DNA from: Marsupella aquatica
Taxonomy: Eukaryota > Marchantiophyta
DNA length: 64,000 nt
Direction of reading: 5' to 3'
Assembly (NCBI GenBank): GCA_973895155.1
Contig: OZ316892.1
Coordinates: 24,552,001-24,616,000, forward strand
The notes below the pieces were generated by a model. That model searched no databases. It was not told where the DNA came from and was given only the letters and a program-made list of their open reading frames with translations. Every line of letters begins with the position of its first letter. Within the stretch, counting starts at the first letter, position 1. Below are positions 12,339-24,260 of this stretch, piece after piece. The position numbers and the translations under genes are program-made.

Positions 12339-15300
12339 CACTATCTATGCAATGAAATGCAACTTCTTTGTCATTATTTGTCACTTTAACTCAACTCCAA
12401 TAAGCCTCTACATAGTTTGAAAACTCATCTTCAAAGCTCCACTCTAAATCTTCAATGTCATTTTCCCATCACAGTTGGTCACAGAATCCATGGTTGGTGA
12501 CTGATTTTTTAATTTTATTAAGCAACATTAGATCACTCAATAATTATGTCTGCAAAATTTTTCTTCTCTTTTATCTCATCAACATACTTGCATGATCAAT
12601 ATCACATTCAGATAGTTTATTTCTAATAGTTTCAATGACCCTTTATTCTACACTGACCATGAAAGGGGTATGTACATATTAAGCATTTCTTCAATATTGT
12701 CAAATTGAGCAATCCAAATCTTCTGGAGCCTGCCTCACCTATGGACCTAACAATAATGAAATATCACTTATAACCTTGCACAACACCTTCATATATTTGT
12801 TAGTCCCCTTTCTTAAATTTGATAGCCTCAACACACTGTATAGTTTGGAATATATGAACAACTAGCATAAAATACATTTACTCCCAAGAAAGCTAGAGAG
12901 GTAGCACAGTTTTTTTGTTACATTCTTCCTTCCATCACAATAGAGCAATGTTGGACATCTTGTATTTTTTTCTTGGCTAGGTTTTGTGTTTTTGTTGAGA
13001 TGTTTGTTTTTTTTGTCTATAAAAATTTTCCTCTTTGTTATTTTTTTTTCATTTTAAGAGTATCTTGAACTCTTCAATGCAAGCTTCTCATAGCTATTTC
13101 TTCAATTTGTGCATTTTATTTTTGAAACTTGCATCAAGCGCTTCTTTTACACCCTTACATTTTTATTAAATGATGATATTTTAATTGGAGGATTGAAATT
13201 GAGACTGCATAAAATATTTTGCTTCTAGATTGTACCTAAACGCCAACAAATCTTTCTCTAGATTTTATTTTCTAACTTAGAAAGCTATGTACATAGACAT
13301 CAAAATGTACATATAGACATATAGTTCTTAATATTTGCATTATATGTTTTTTTCTCTATAGTAAGAATTCAGAAATATATGCCCAGCTGCTATTTCCATG
13401 ACAAATGATCTACTTGGACAAATTACACTGCTTGCATAGACCACTCATAAACTTGTATTTAACCGGATGACAAGGTTTGAAATTAAAGTACTTAACATTC
13501 ATACAAAGAGCATTTTGAGATCTAATTCAATATATAAAAATTGGGAAGAAATTTTCACCGGATTATTTTTGTAGTTGGATCTAGTTTAGTAAACCATACT
13601 TGTGATTGTATCCAAACTTTAATTTTTGTCCTGCGCTTGTAGAATCTCTATCAAAATCACATCCCTAGCTCCATGGGACTTGCCAATTTTTTCTAAAAGA
13701 CTTAGTTTACCTCCAAAATGGTGGAAAAAACCTTTAAAAATACTAACAACGTACCTGAGCTTCACGGGACCAGTCAATGTTTTCTGAGTGAATGTTTTTA
13801 CATGCAAAATATTGAAAGTTTTTAACAAAAAAGATGACAAAACTAAGACTTTATGCTTGCATTATGTTGTCAAACTCTTATCTAACTACAATAAGAGGGC
13901 TAGTTGTCAATCTAAGGATTCTCCTCAAATGTAGCCAAATCAACAACTCACATACCTTAGTCAAAATTTCTATGACTCAAGAAAAATACAATGAATTCGG
14001 AGCCCCCATGGACCACATTTCCTAAAATGTGATTTACATTCTAAAAACTTGATATTCAAAAACTCAAACATTTTAGAAAAGTAAGCAAGCTACACTTTAC
14101 TAGAGAAGTAAGTAAGCTACACTTTAACAAAGTGATAGCAAATTTTTGATTGAGTTTTTTTATCACAGATCGCGGAGGGTATATTCCATTAGATTTATTT
14201 CATTGTGTACATATAAAATATTTTGGTAGCCTGTGTTTTCTTATATCTTATCCTTCTCTTGTTGTCTTATAGGTGCAAAACTAATTTTTGTGTTTTAGTT
14301 AGAACTCATAATCATCAGGTTATGGGCCCCAAACTCCTATAAACTATTGAAGTGTGATCCAGGGTAGCACCACTCTGTCCAACATGGTGGTCCATCTTGG
14401 CTTCACTTTGAAAATCAAAAACTATAATACAAGGTTGCACCGTTTTATGCCCCTGGTTGTCTTTCAAATTTGGTGTGGAATTTTGAGTGAAAGAAAGCTA
14501 AACAGACAGATCTTTTGCTTTTTCATTTTGCACCAAGATCAAATCTTCCCTGTACCATCCATGCATACATGATCCTCCCTCTACCATGCATGCAATACCA
14601 TGCATGCATAGGAAGTGCTACATACTCCATGTAGTATTGCATGATAGTCCTTTGTAATTATGAGAAAAATGAAGAGAGATATGCTTAGTAGACCTCCTTC
14701 TGGGAAAAGTTTGCTTAATCAACCTCCTCAATACTTTTCCCCAATCTGGACCATTGATGTTTTAGATCTCAGATCTGGACTGTTGATAGACCTCAGGGGG
14801 TTGATCAAGTAACAAGTTTCATTTTGGGGGTCGATCAAGTAAATACCTCAAAAATTAACTACGAATATTACAGAGTCAATAAGGTATTGCAAGTGTAATC
14901 AATGAGAGAAAGAAGAGACCAAAACATAGTGAGGGGAGGGGGGTGTTAAGGTTAAAAGGAGGAAAAAAGAAAAGATAGAAACAGAGAAAAAACAATTCTC
15001 ACTTTGTCATAGTTTGGTGGTCCTTGTCAACTCCTTTTAGCCCCATGACATTTTTTACTTGATGACATTTTTTATGCAATGAGATCTTTTTCACAAACAA
15101 AAATCCTTTTACTCAAGATATTTTATGGACTATGATATTTTTCTCAACTACATCTTTAGCACAACTTAGTCTATTGCACATGAACATCTTTTGTCGAACT
15201 ACATCTTTTGCAGAAAGACATATTTTACTGAACAACATCTTTCGAGCAACCACATATTTTATTTAACTACATCTTTAAACACGTGTGTGGTGAGGTGTAG

Positions 15301-15590
15301 TGGTGGTAGTACCTGTTTCTCCTCAGCCCTTGGCTAGTCCGCTTTGGGGCTATGGTTCAACCTTCTGTCCCTTCTGAGTCCCTGGTATTACCCCCCTTGT
15401 GGTTACCTTAGAGAGGTGCCTGTTCCATAATCGATCACCCCCCTTGTGGCTACCTTAGAGAGGTGCCTGTTACATAATCGATCATCTATACTCTGTTGTT
15501 GGATGGTCAGCTTTTGATTTCAAGGAAACATAAATAAAAAAATGGAAGTTTCAAGCCAAAAAAGATAAAAACTGAAATAAAATTATGTGA
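12339..15590. other. AT-rich spacer, 47 bp tandem pair near its end
   Basis: No gene was recognised. Positions 15391-15484 hold two adjacent 47 bp copies (CCCCCCTTGTGG start, AATCGATCA end) differing at two bases. Positions 15040-15280 hold loosely repeated ACATCTTT/ACATTTTT words. Confidence 0.5.
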
Positions 15591-17910
15591 CCGCAGTGAA
15601 GAATGACGACGCCGATCACTCGTTTCCCCAGATGCGGAAAAATGGCTTCGTGGGACCGAGTTGTCTGGATTGGATTCCATCTATCTGCTGGTCTGGATTG
15701 CTTTCCGTGGATCTGCTGCTCTATCACTACAGAATCCTTTCGTCTCGTGTCGAGCACTGCCAGTCCACCCTTCATTCATGATGCAGGAATCGCAGCAGCA
15801 GAGAAAACAACCACACTTCGGTACGAACAAGATTTAGCTGCACGAGAGGAAAAATGCAGAATGTGCTTGCTGAGGCAGAGGTTTAGCGTCCAGTAGTAGC
15901 AACAGAATCAGGTGAGCGACGAGGCTTTGGTTTCGGCCAAGAAGAGCAGAGCAGAGCAGGGTTGCGACTCTCTTCTCATTTCGTTGCAGCTGGTGTTGCT
16001 GTTGGAGATGGCCGCGGTTTCAGCTACGATCGTCGCTGCTGTTCTCGAATCCGTTGCTGCGCGGCATGCTTATGCAACCCAGGTGTGGATCTCGATCAGA
16101 GACCATAGCGAGCTCGCTTTGAGAGAATCGAGGACTGTCCGATGCCGTTCCTCCTTGTATTCCATTTCAGCTGGGCTTCCGGTGCTCGTATCGATTGTAG
16201 TAGAAGTGGTCATTCGAGAGGAGCTTTTACGTGGTGTGCGTGACAATAGTACTTCATCTAGAATTTTATGTGGTCATCCGTGACAATTGCTTCATCTTAG
16301 CGTTGTCATCTGTTGAAGTCTAGGGTTTTCCCAACATAAAGATATTTGTGTGTTGCTACCTATCTGCAATTTGTCTTGGGCCGTGCGTACCGTATGAGAG
16401 AAATGGGGTGTCTTAGTGTTTTCTGTAAGACTGTGAACAGTGTCGTTGATATAGAAACTATAACACGCCTTGGAAGCTCAAGGTGGTCCTGTGTGTTTCT
16501 GTCGAGATTGTGATGGAGGTGTCCACGAAGAATGAGGAATGCTTCACTTGAGAGTTTCTAAAAGCCAATGGGTGTCGAAAATGTTAGTTGTTTTCCATGT
16601 TTTCCGTCCCAAGAAGTGAGTGCAACTTATGTGCCGTGTGTTGCATTTGTCGGATTGTGGCATTTGGTCGATAGATTTGCTGTTGGTCGGAGTCCCTAGG
16701 CTCTATTCTGGAGCATGTCATTAGAATTATGTTGGAGCTGAGGTGCCCGTTTTCTTTCCTTTGTCATTTATTTCGTCAGCATTGATTGACCATATGAAAA
16801 GTTTGTCTACTTTACTGTCTTTTTGCTGTGCAAGTTATCATATATGCTATGTAGTCAGACCTAGCTTGTAGCCCCTTGTGAGCCTCACAACCAAACATTA
16901 TGCTTTATCACGTATGCTGTATGAGTCCCGGCACAATAACCATGGCACCCTCTGTTTCCCTGGGTCAGGCATAATAACCATGGCACCTTCTGTTGCCCTG
17001 GGTCAGCTGGTATTCGTCCCTGCGGACAGACGGACGGAAGGAAGGAATGAAGGAAGTTACTATTGTTCCTCTAGAGCCCTCTGTAGCTCGGGAATTGCAA
17101 GTTGCATTTTAACAGGCTCGAGTCGATGCCACTGGGCCATAGCTTCTTGGAGACGAGATGTTCCTCAGACTCCTCCAGCCACATCCCATGGTAAGCTGTT
17201 CCTTCATTTCTGTGTGAAGGGTTACTTGATCAAAGTCGTTGAGAGTTTTGTAGACACCCCCCGTTCCTTACCTGGGTCTTACTATCTCTTCCAACTTGAA
17301 CACAGACAATGACAGACTTGTAGCCTGCTTACGTCATTTATTGACTGGATATGAATCGTTTTAGCTTCTGATGAGCCATATTGGTCAGTGAGAGTAGACT
17401 TCTTGAGAAGCCTTCAAATTGAGCTTAGGAGAATAAGGAAATACTGTGATTGCAATCTGCTTCACCATGGACATCTAAAGTTCTTGGGAGAGTGTTATTG
17501 AAGGTGATGGCTTGATGGATGTGACCACTCAACAGTTCTTGCTGATTACCCACATTAGCGGGCTAATAAGGTGCAATTGCAAGCAGGAGGGCAAACTGCT
17601 TGAATCTGAATAGGCTGTCCAGATGAGAGTTGATAGTAATGTAGGCTGTGCACCTCTGACCCAAATGGATGAGTGATTTATGGAAGTATTATGTTTTGAT
17701 TGTTGGCAGTCCAGCGAAAGATTGTAGAGAACCTTTGGCGGGAGTTCTTTGCAGATCCTTCCCGGTGGTGGGATAACAGGCCAGAGAAGGTGAACTTGGC
17801 TCCAATAATGAATGTTCTTGACAATTTTCTTGTCCACTGCCCTTGAGTTTAGGCACGGTAGACTATGAGGAAAGTGTTGCTAAGGAGTTGTTATGGATTT
17901 CTTATCGTAG
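15591..17910 (+). other. Probable 5' leader or upstream exons of the PPR gene
   Basis: More GC-rich than the preceding spacer and holds several unrelated plus-strand frames (ATG at 15603, 97 codons; about 15912-16283; about 16878-17312), none recognised. A 38 bp tandem pair lies at 16930-17005 (GGCACAATAACCATGGCACC). The region may be untranslated leader with introns, or may encode the missing N-terminus and targeting peptide of the downstream PPR protein. RNA evidence would be needed to decide. Confidence 0.3.
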
Positions 17911-19854
17911 GTAGACGACAGGTATCCAGACTTTACACACAAGGAGACACAGCGGGGACTCTGGCTCAATGGCAAATTAAACCCCTCTTGGGTGCAAGCA
18001 GAGTTAGCTGCAATACCCTCGGGTACTTTGCTCTCAAGTCTCTTCACGTGGAATAAGAGGCTTGCAAGATACATCATAGAGGAACAATATGAGATGGCAC
18101 TGGGGGTTTTTCGACGAATGCAGCAAGCAGGCATGGAACCAAATAGTTACACATTTGTCCCTCTATTAAAGGCCTGTGCTGGCTTACGAAATCCTCGTGA
18201 GGGCAGACGCATTCATAAGCTAATTATAGAGAGCGGTTGGGAGTCAGATAAGCATGTTGGTAGCAGCCTGGTTGACATGTACGCCAAATGTGGGAACATA
18301 GAGGATGCACGGAGGGTGTTCAACAAATTGGGAACGGATGATGTGGTCACTTGGAGTGTAATGATTCTAGGATATGGGAAATGTGGGCAAGGGCAGCAGG
18401 CACTGGAGTTATATCAGCGGATGCTTGATAAAGGGATGCAACCAAACCGTGTCACCTTTGTGGCAGCGTTGAGTGCATGCACTAGTCTGGGAGATCCAGA
18501 ACAGGGCAAACGTATTCATGAACAAATTATCCAAAATGGGTGTGAGTCAGATATCTTCGTGGGTAGCACACTGGTTGACATGTATGCCAAATGTGGGGAC
18601 ATCAAGGAGGCTCGAGAGGTATTTGACAAAATGCCGAGGCGAAATGTTGTGGCTTGGACAGCCATGATCTTGGGATACGTCAAGAGCGGGGAGGGGCAAA
18701 AGGCGTTGGAATTGTACTGGCAAATGCAATTTGAAGGGGTCGAACCAAACGCTTTTACTTATGTTGGTGTGCTAAATGCCTGTGCCAGTATAGGGGCTCT
18801 TGAGGAAGGCAGGCGTATTAATGCAGAAATCAGTCAGAATGGTTGTGAGTCCAATGTCTTTGTAGGAAATAGCCTCATTAACATGTATGCAAAATGTGGG
18901 AGCCTAGAAGATGCCCTTAGAGCGTTTAATAATATGTCCAAACGCAATGTTGTATCCTGGACTTCCATGCTCGGGGGGTATGCGATGCATGGTCAGGATA
19001 ACGAGGCTCTAAGGCATTTTGAGCGAATGCACCGAGAAGGAGTAGAGCTAAACGAAGTCACTTTTGTTACCATTCTATCTGTTTGCAGTCGTGCCGGACT
19101 AGTGGATGAGGGCCTGGAATACTTTAAGCTGATGACTACTGGGTACCACATTTCTCCAACAGTTTACCACTATGCCTGCATGTTTGATCTTCTCGGCCGT
19201 GCTGGCAGACTGAATGAGGCAGAAGATCTGATGAAAATGTCAGTTGAACCAACTCGAGTTGTTTGGATGTCACTACTCCGTGCTTGCAGAGTTCATGGCA
19301 ATACGGAGATGGGAGATAGTATTGCAAATGGGCTCCTGGGATCAACCACTGAGAATGCTGCAGGCTTTGCGCACGATGTCGGTGAGTCAGAAAAAAGGGT
19401 ACCAAGTCACGGGCATAGATCCGGAAAAACTTTGATAAAAGACCCAGGCCTCACCTGGATTGAAGTGGATAGTGAAGTGCATTCTTTTGCTATAGATGAG
19501 CAACATCATCCTCACATAGGACGAATCCGTGCAGAGCTTAAAAGATTGTCAAGGGAGATGGCAGAGGCAGGATATGCGCGAGATTCTGTGCTGCACAATA
19601 GGGAGGAAGACGAAAAGGCAATCCAATTATGCGCCCACAGTGAGAAGCTGGCCATTGCATACGGGCTCATCAGCACTCCACCTGGTACTCGACTGCACAT
19701 TTTTAAGAATTTGCGAGCTTGTCGTGACTGTCACACGGCCACGAAGTTTATTTCCAAGATTACCAAGAGAGCAATAATTGTTAGAGATAACAATCGCTTC
19801 CATTGCTTTGAAGATGGTCGCTGCTCTTGCAAGGATTATGGCTTTGTTGGCTAG
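17911..19854 (+). CDS. PPR-DYW pentatricopeptide repeat protein, 5' end unresolved
   Basis: PPR-DYW proteins bind one organellar RNA site by their repeats; the DYW domain is a cytidine deaminase that edits C to U in plastid or mitochondrial RNA. The body is a single exon. The frame is open from 17911, just after an AG, but its first ATG is only at 18094 inside the first repeat ([13 protein letters not shown]), so the true start is probably in an upstream exon. Successive PPR units with [14 protein letters not shown]-, [13 protein letters not shown]- and three (D/N)MYAKCG-type blocks follow, at about 100-residue spacing. The DYW part keeps HSE at 19636, the CRDCH zinc motif and CSC near the end. 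Two oddities: the stretch between the E motif ([15 protein letters not shown]) and the PG box ([10 protein letters not shown]) does not resemble the usual E+ sequence, and the terminus reads DYGFVG instead of DYW. Organelle target is unknown. Confidence 0.85.
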   Translation, partial: VDDRYPDFTHKETQRGLWLNGKLNPSWVQAELAAIPSGTLLSSLFTWNKRLARYIIEEQYEMALGVFRRMQQAGMEPNSYTFVPLLKACAGLRNPREGRRIHKLIIESGWESDKHVGSSLVDMYAKCGNIEDARRVFNKLGTDDVVTWSVMILGYGKCGQGQQALELYQRMLDKGMQPNRVTFVAALSACTSLGDPEQGKRIHEQIIQNGCESDIFVGSTLVDMYAKCGDIKEAREVFDKMPRRNVVAWTAMILGYVKSGEGQKALELYWQMQFEGVEPNAFTYVGVLNACASIGALEEGRRINAEISQNGCESNVFVGNSLINMYAKCGSLEDALRAFNNMSKRNVVSWTSMLGGYAMHGQDNEALRHFERMHREGVELNEVTFVTILSVCSRAGLVDEGLEYFKLMTTGYHISPTVYHYACMFDLLGRAGRLNEAEDLMKMSVEPTRVVWMSLLRACRVHGNTEMGDSIANGLLGSTTENAAGFAHDVGESEKRVPSHGHRSGKTLIKDPGLTWIEVDSEVHSFAIDEQHHPHIGRIRAELKRLSREMAEAGYARDSVLHNREEDEKAIQLCAHSEKLAIAYGLISTPPGTRLHIFKNLRACRDCHTATKFISKITKRAIIVRDNNRFHCFEDGRCSCKDYGFVG

Positions 19855-22690
19855 ACGGTTTCTGGTTGATACTTGGAACTGGGGCTGCAAATGTTCCTAC
19901 CGACGGTCAGAATTAACTGGGACAATACTTCCACCAAACTGAATACACCATCTGCACTTCCCTTGTCCTTCATAGCAACCAACGGTTTTTCTCAGACTTT
20001 GTTGCAGGTAGAAATCTCTCGTTGAGGGCGTCTAAAATTCTTGAGGTGCACTAATTCGTTACGGAAACGTGCAGAGTCAGCCTGTGTTGAGGAACCACTG
20101 CAGATCAGGTTAAAGAGGATACACCCGAAGACCGATACCTGTTGGCATTTGAAGTCATTCGGTGAACAGCCGTGGATCCAAGATTGGAACAAGTGGTGCC
20201 CAACGAGACAGCTGGACACTCAGACGATCTTGCGACACCTGACAGATATCTCTAGTACCGCTGCAGGTCAGGTGTAGGGAATGATGAACACCCATGGGAG
20301 CCCAATCTGATTTGGATACTGTGATGGCAAATTTTTCCCATATATCCACACCAGTCTGGATCAACCATCCTTACGCATAGATCATCCCCTAAAGAAAACC
20401 ATCTTATATGAAACTGTAAGGATTGTTGGGTCATGATTTCCTGGAGCGTCGCGTTCTCAAACAGTAACCTGCAGCACCTGGGTGCCATATTGAGGGTACA
20501 CTCATGACCGGTACGGCCTGTTCTCAGTTCTCAGTTCTCAGTTCTCAGTTCTGGTTTGTTTTAGTCTATCAATTGAGATTTTTGTTGATTCTAACGTAGG
20601 ATCTCCATTGCAAGATGGCCACTAAAATTTAGGAGGGAGTGCCCTTAGACTCACATGCTTTCCCTGCAAAGTCTGATGTCTTCTTGAAAGCAAATACATT
20701 GTGGCATTGCAGGATGCAGAACGGAAGACTATTGGAATTAGTGAGTCTACAGGTGGGACGTTACGTTCCACCCTCTAATGCTGTACTGACCCCAGTACCA
20801 CGAGGACCATTTAAGCTGACATCTTGCTAATCAGGAGTTACATTGAGGGAACATCTCTTTCAATCAGATCATGCACAGTCTGTATAGCACTTACTCTGAC
20901 AACGAATGTCAAGTAGCAGAAAGTGTTGGACTGATGAAATGGGACACGCAGTTAGCCGTAAATCTAATCAGGTTGTTGAATTCGAAGAACTTGCGAAACC
21001 TACACCTCAGAAGTTTAGCGGTGATTTCGTTTTGTCTCTTATCTTGGTCATCGTGTAGGGAGGGTAGTTTATGCTTTTGAGATATGTGAAAATGACGAAT
21101 TGTGTGAGAACTGGAGAATTAAACCCACTTCACCTCGTACACGTGTTCACATTGCTTCATGCACTTCTTGCTCAAAGTGAGAACTTGGACACAAGCATCA
21201 GTGAAAGTCTCTTCCGTAGTGATTGAGGATATCTTTATGATGGACAGATAAGGTTTTCATTGCGATGACGGAATCTATATGATGTAATGTGGAAAGTGGA
21301 AAGGTGAGCTTTACAGTGAAGACCCGACATTCAATTGACGGGTGAAGGTGGTTTAGGAAGCTTGATATCGAATGTACACATTGCTGTACATGTACCACTT
21401 CTATGGTCTTTTGTCCTGTCATCCATTGAGCTTCGAAAGACTGACATCGTATGAAAGGAAATCGATTTTTGAAGAGAGGCATTTGGTGAGAGGCTTTTCA
21501 TCGTTCTTTGCTTACTGTGACATTTGGTTGTGGGCAAATGAAAAATATCGAGAGAGGCTTTCTCCTAAGCTAATACTTGTTGTATGTATGGAAAACTTAG
21601 CCAGGTTTGCCAAAATGCTCCCACAGATTTGCCATGGATTTTTGCAACCCTGGTTGATTGCATTTTATTTTCATGTGATAAAAGATTTCTAATTAGTCCG
21701 TAGTGGTTGTGTGGTTTGTATCTATGGTCCTAGGGATTAACTATGTAAATTGACAAAAAGAGCGGTATTTAATGTGATAGAAGATTCCAAATTAGTCCAT
21801 ACTGGTTGTGTGTTTTTTATCTATGGTCCTAGAGATTACATATGTAATTTGACTAAAAGAGTTGCAAAGTATTTAATGTAAAGATTTGGAATTAGTCAGG
21901 AGTGGTGTGTGGTTTCTATCTAAGGTCCTTGGGATTAAGGATGCAATTCAACAAAAGGAGTGACAATGTTATTCAACAGAGAAAGTGGCAATCTATAAAT
22001 CTCATAAAATTTTAGATCTTTATGAATTCAATAAAAGAGTAATTATTCTTAGTAGTGGTGGCAATATAGCAATCTCAAAATTGTTAGATCTTTCAAATAA
22101 GAAAGTTCAGGGGACAAAGCAAAGGTAAGCTCTGTCCTGGAAGAAGTATTGTTTGTAGGGGTAGTTCATGTCAACCAGTGAGAAAAAATATGTGATTAGA
22201 GACCTTCATTGTACCAATTCTCACAATGCTTGCATAGCATGAACAATACTGTGCATGGTAATTGGGATCCAAAAGTAGGGGATTTGGGTGTTCCTCTTGT
22301 GTTTCAAACACTGAATATGATGTTTCAAACATTGAATATGATGGAAAGGGAGAAAATTTAGAGAGCAATTTAAAGGGGTTACTTGAAACCAGTGTAAAAT
22401 ATAAATTAAAAGATTATAAGGAGGTTTATATCCAGTTTCACATGGATGAAAGTTCAAAGGAAAGATTTTAGTACGATAAATCAAATTATAAATAATGATA
22501 AATAAAATATTCTCATTCTGAGCAGGTCTGGTAGCTTGTCTATAAGGGGGCATGAACACATATATCAAACTGCCAAAAAAAACAAACTAAATGCAGGCAT
22601 GATTCCAACTGCAACAGATATAGGGCTACCAAAGAGCCAAAAAGGCCAGTAATATCCCAAAAGATCTCAAGCCCTACTTAGTACCAAACT
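19855..22690. other. Spacer after the PPR gene with tandem repeats
   Basis: 19855-21660 has moderately GC-rich sequence and short frames that match nothing recognised; part is presumably the PPR 3' untranslated region. Four exact copies of TTCTCAG lie at 20521-20548. Positions 21675-21975 hold three tandem, diverged copies of a roughly 100 bp unit (AATGTGATA-AAGATTT, ATCTATGGTCCTAG, then AAAAGAG), starting near 21675, 21774 and 21878. Confidence 0.5.
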
Positions 22691-24060
22691 GAAAAGAAAG
22701 AGTCACAATGTAATAAATCTGAGGAGAATATATACCCTTTCTCATTTAACACAAAATTAATGTCCTTAGTTTAATACAATACAAAATAACAGAGTGAAAT
22801 GAGCCTGCCGTAAAGGTTAATCTCATTCATTTTGGACCGGTGATTATTTGAATGTGTCTGTACGGAGGCTTTGCAGGGCATGCATTGCTCAAAGAGTGAC
22901 AATGTAATAATTATGAGTAGAATAATTATCTCATTAGCATAGAACAATTGTCCTTAGTTGTGTACAAGGCAAAATAAAGAAGTGGGATGAGCCCCATATA
23001 AGGGTTAATCCCATAAATCATGAGCCGCCAATTCTTTGAGTGTTTCCATCCATAGGCTTACATAGTCACTGTTTGCTTTAAATCAAATAACAAAGAATAA
23101 TTGTACATTCTCACTAACACAGAATATTTGCCCTTAGGGTCCTTTGCTAAACACAATATGATAAATCTCAATCAATCAAATAGCATAGAATAATTGTACT
23201 TTCTCACTAACAGAGAATAATTGCCCTTAGGGTCCTTTGCTAACCACAATATAATAAATTCAATCAATCAAATAACATAGACTGTTGTCCCTTTCTCACT
23301 AATAATGGCCATTAGGTTCCTTTGCTAACCACAATATAATAAATCTCAATCAATCAAATAATATAGAATAATTGCCCTTAGTTTATATAGCATGTTCATC
23401 CTAGAACATGCTTTATTTTTTGTCTTGTAATGATCTGAAAATAAATAAAATATGAGAGCATAGAAGTGCTCTTATATAAGTAAAGTGTCTGCCAAAGCAC
23501 AATGACCAAGAAAAGGTACAGTCAAACGATGCTACTATGTGTGCACTTAACTCAGGGTGCCTTATGAATGACACTCTTTTCAATAAAAACCATAAACCTA
23601 GGAAAGAAAAACATGAAGAGAACTTAATAGGCTATGCATTTATGTTCTTCAGTATCAGTTCTCTCACTCGTGGTGATGGAATCTTTGGTTTCATCTCTAA
23701 GAAAACACATACTGTGAAAGGGGGCTGCCAAAATAAGTTCAAAACACTTTAGAATACCTAAAACTAAAAAGGTCTAAAAATTAATTAAAAATGTATAGAA
23801 TACAAAGGTTACCCCTTGATAAGGTAGATTGAAATGAAAATACATGACACAAATATGTGAATAAGACAAAATATGAAATGTGCATTCACCATATAGCATA
23901 GCAGCTTCAAAATCACTAACACATAATAATTGCCCTTACACAGAATAATTGCCCTTACACAGAATAATTGCCCTTAGTTCAGTACAGGACAATGTTACGA
24001 AACCGGATGAGCTTTATGTAAAGGTTAATAATCTCAATACATGACGGACATCACGGACCG
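22690..24060. repeat. Complex repeat block upstream of CPN10
   Basis: Three diverged copies of a unit of roughly 150-190 bp (AATTGYCCTTAGTT, then ACAAAATAA, GGATGAGC, AAGGTTAAT-TCTCAT, then GATTCTTT-like) lie at about 22690-22870, 22890-23050 and 23955-24065. Between them, 23062-23385 holds three to four tandem copies of an 86-92 bp unit (TTTGCTAACCACAATATAAT, then CTCAATCAATCAAATA), and 23921-23975 holds three copies of a 19 bp unit (ACAGAATAATTGCCCTTAC). The last long copy ends within about 200 bp of the CPN10 start codon. Confidence 0.65.
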
Positions 24061-24260
24061 TCGATTCTTCCTCCTTTGGGCTTCCACAACTTTCCCGAAC
24101 GCTATCTCTTTCTCAGCTCATGAATACGAAGTCCATACATATCACTCACTCTCCTCTCTATCATGCTCCAAATTCCTGAACTTCTCTACAATCTTATCTG
24201 TGAGGCCTCTCGACAGCAGCTCAATCCCAATCCAATTGCCGAAAGCGCCAGCGATCGAGA

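Noticed and set aside
18473-18729. Overlapping ORFs within the PPR gene
   Set aside because: Alternative-frame shadows of the PPR-DYW coding sequence.
22690-24060. CRISPR-like direct repeats
   Set aside because: Plant nuclear context, diverged repeats of varying length, no constant spacer size and no cas genes.
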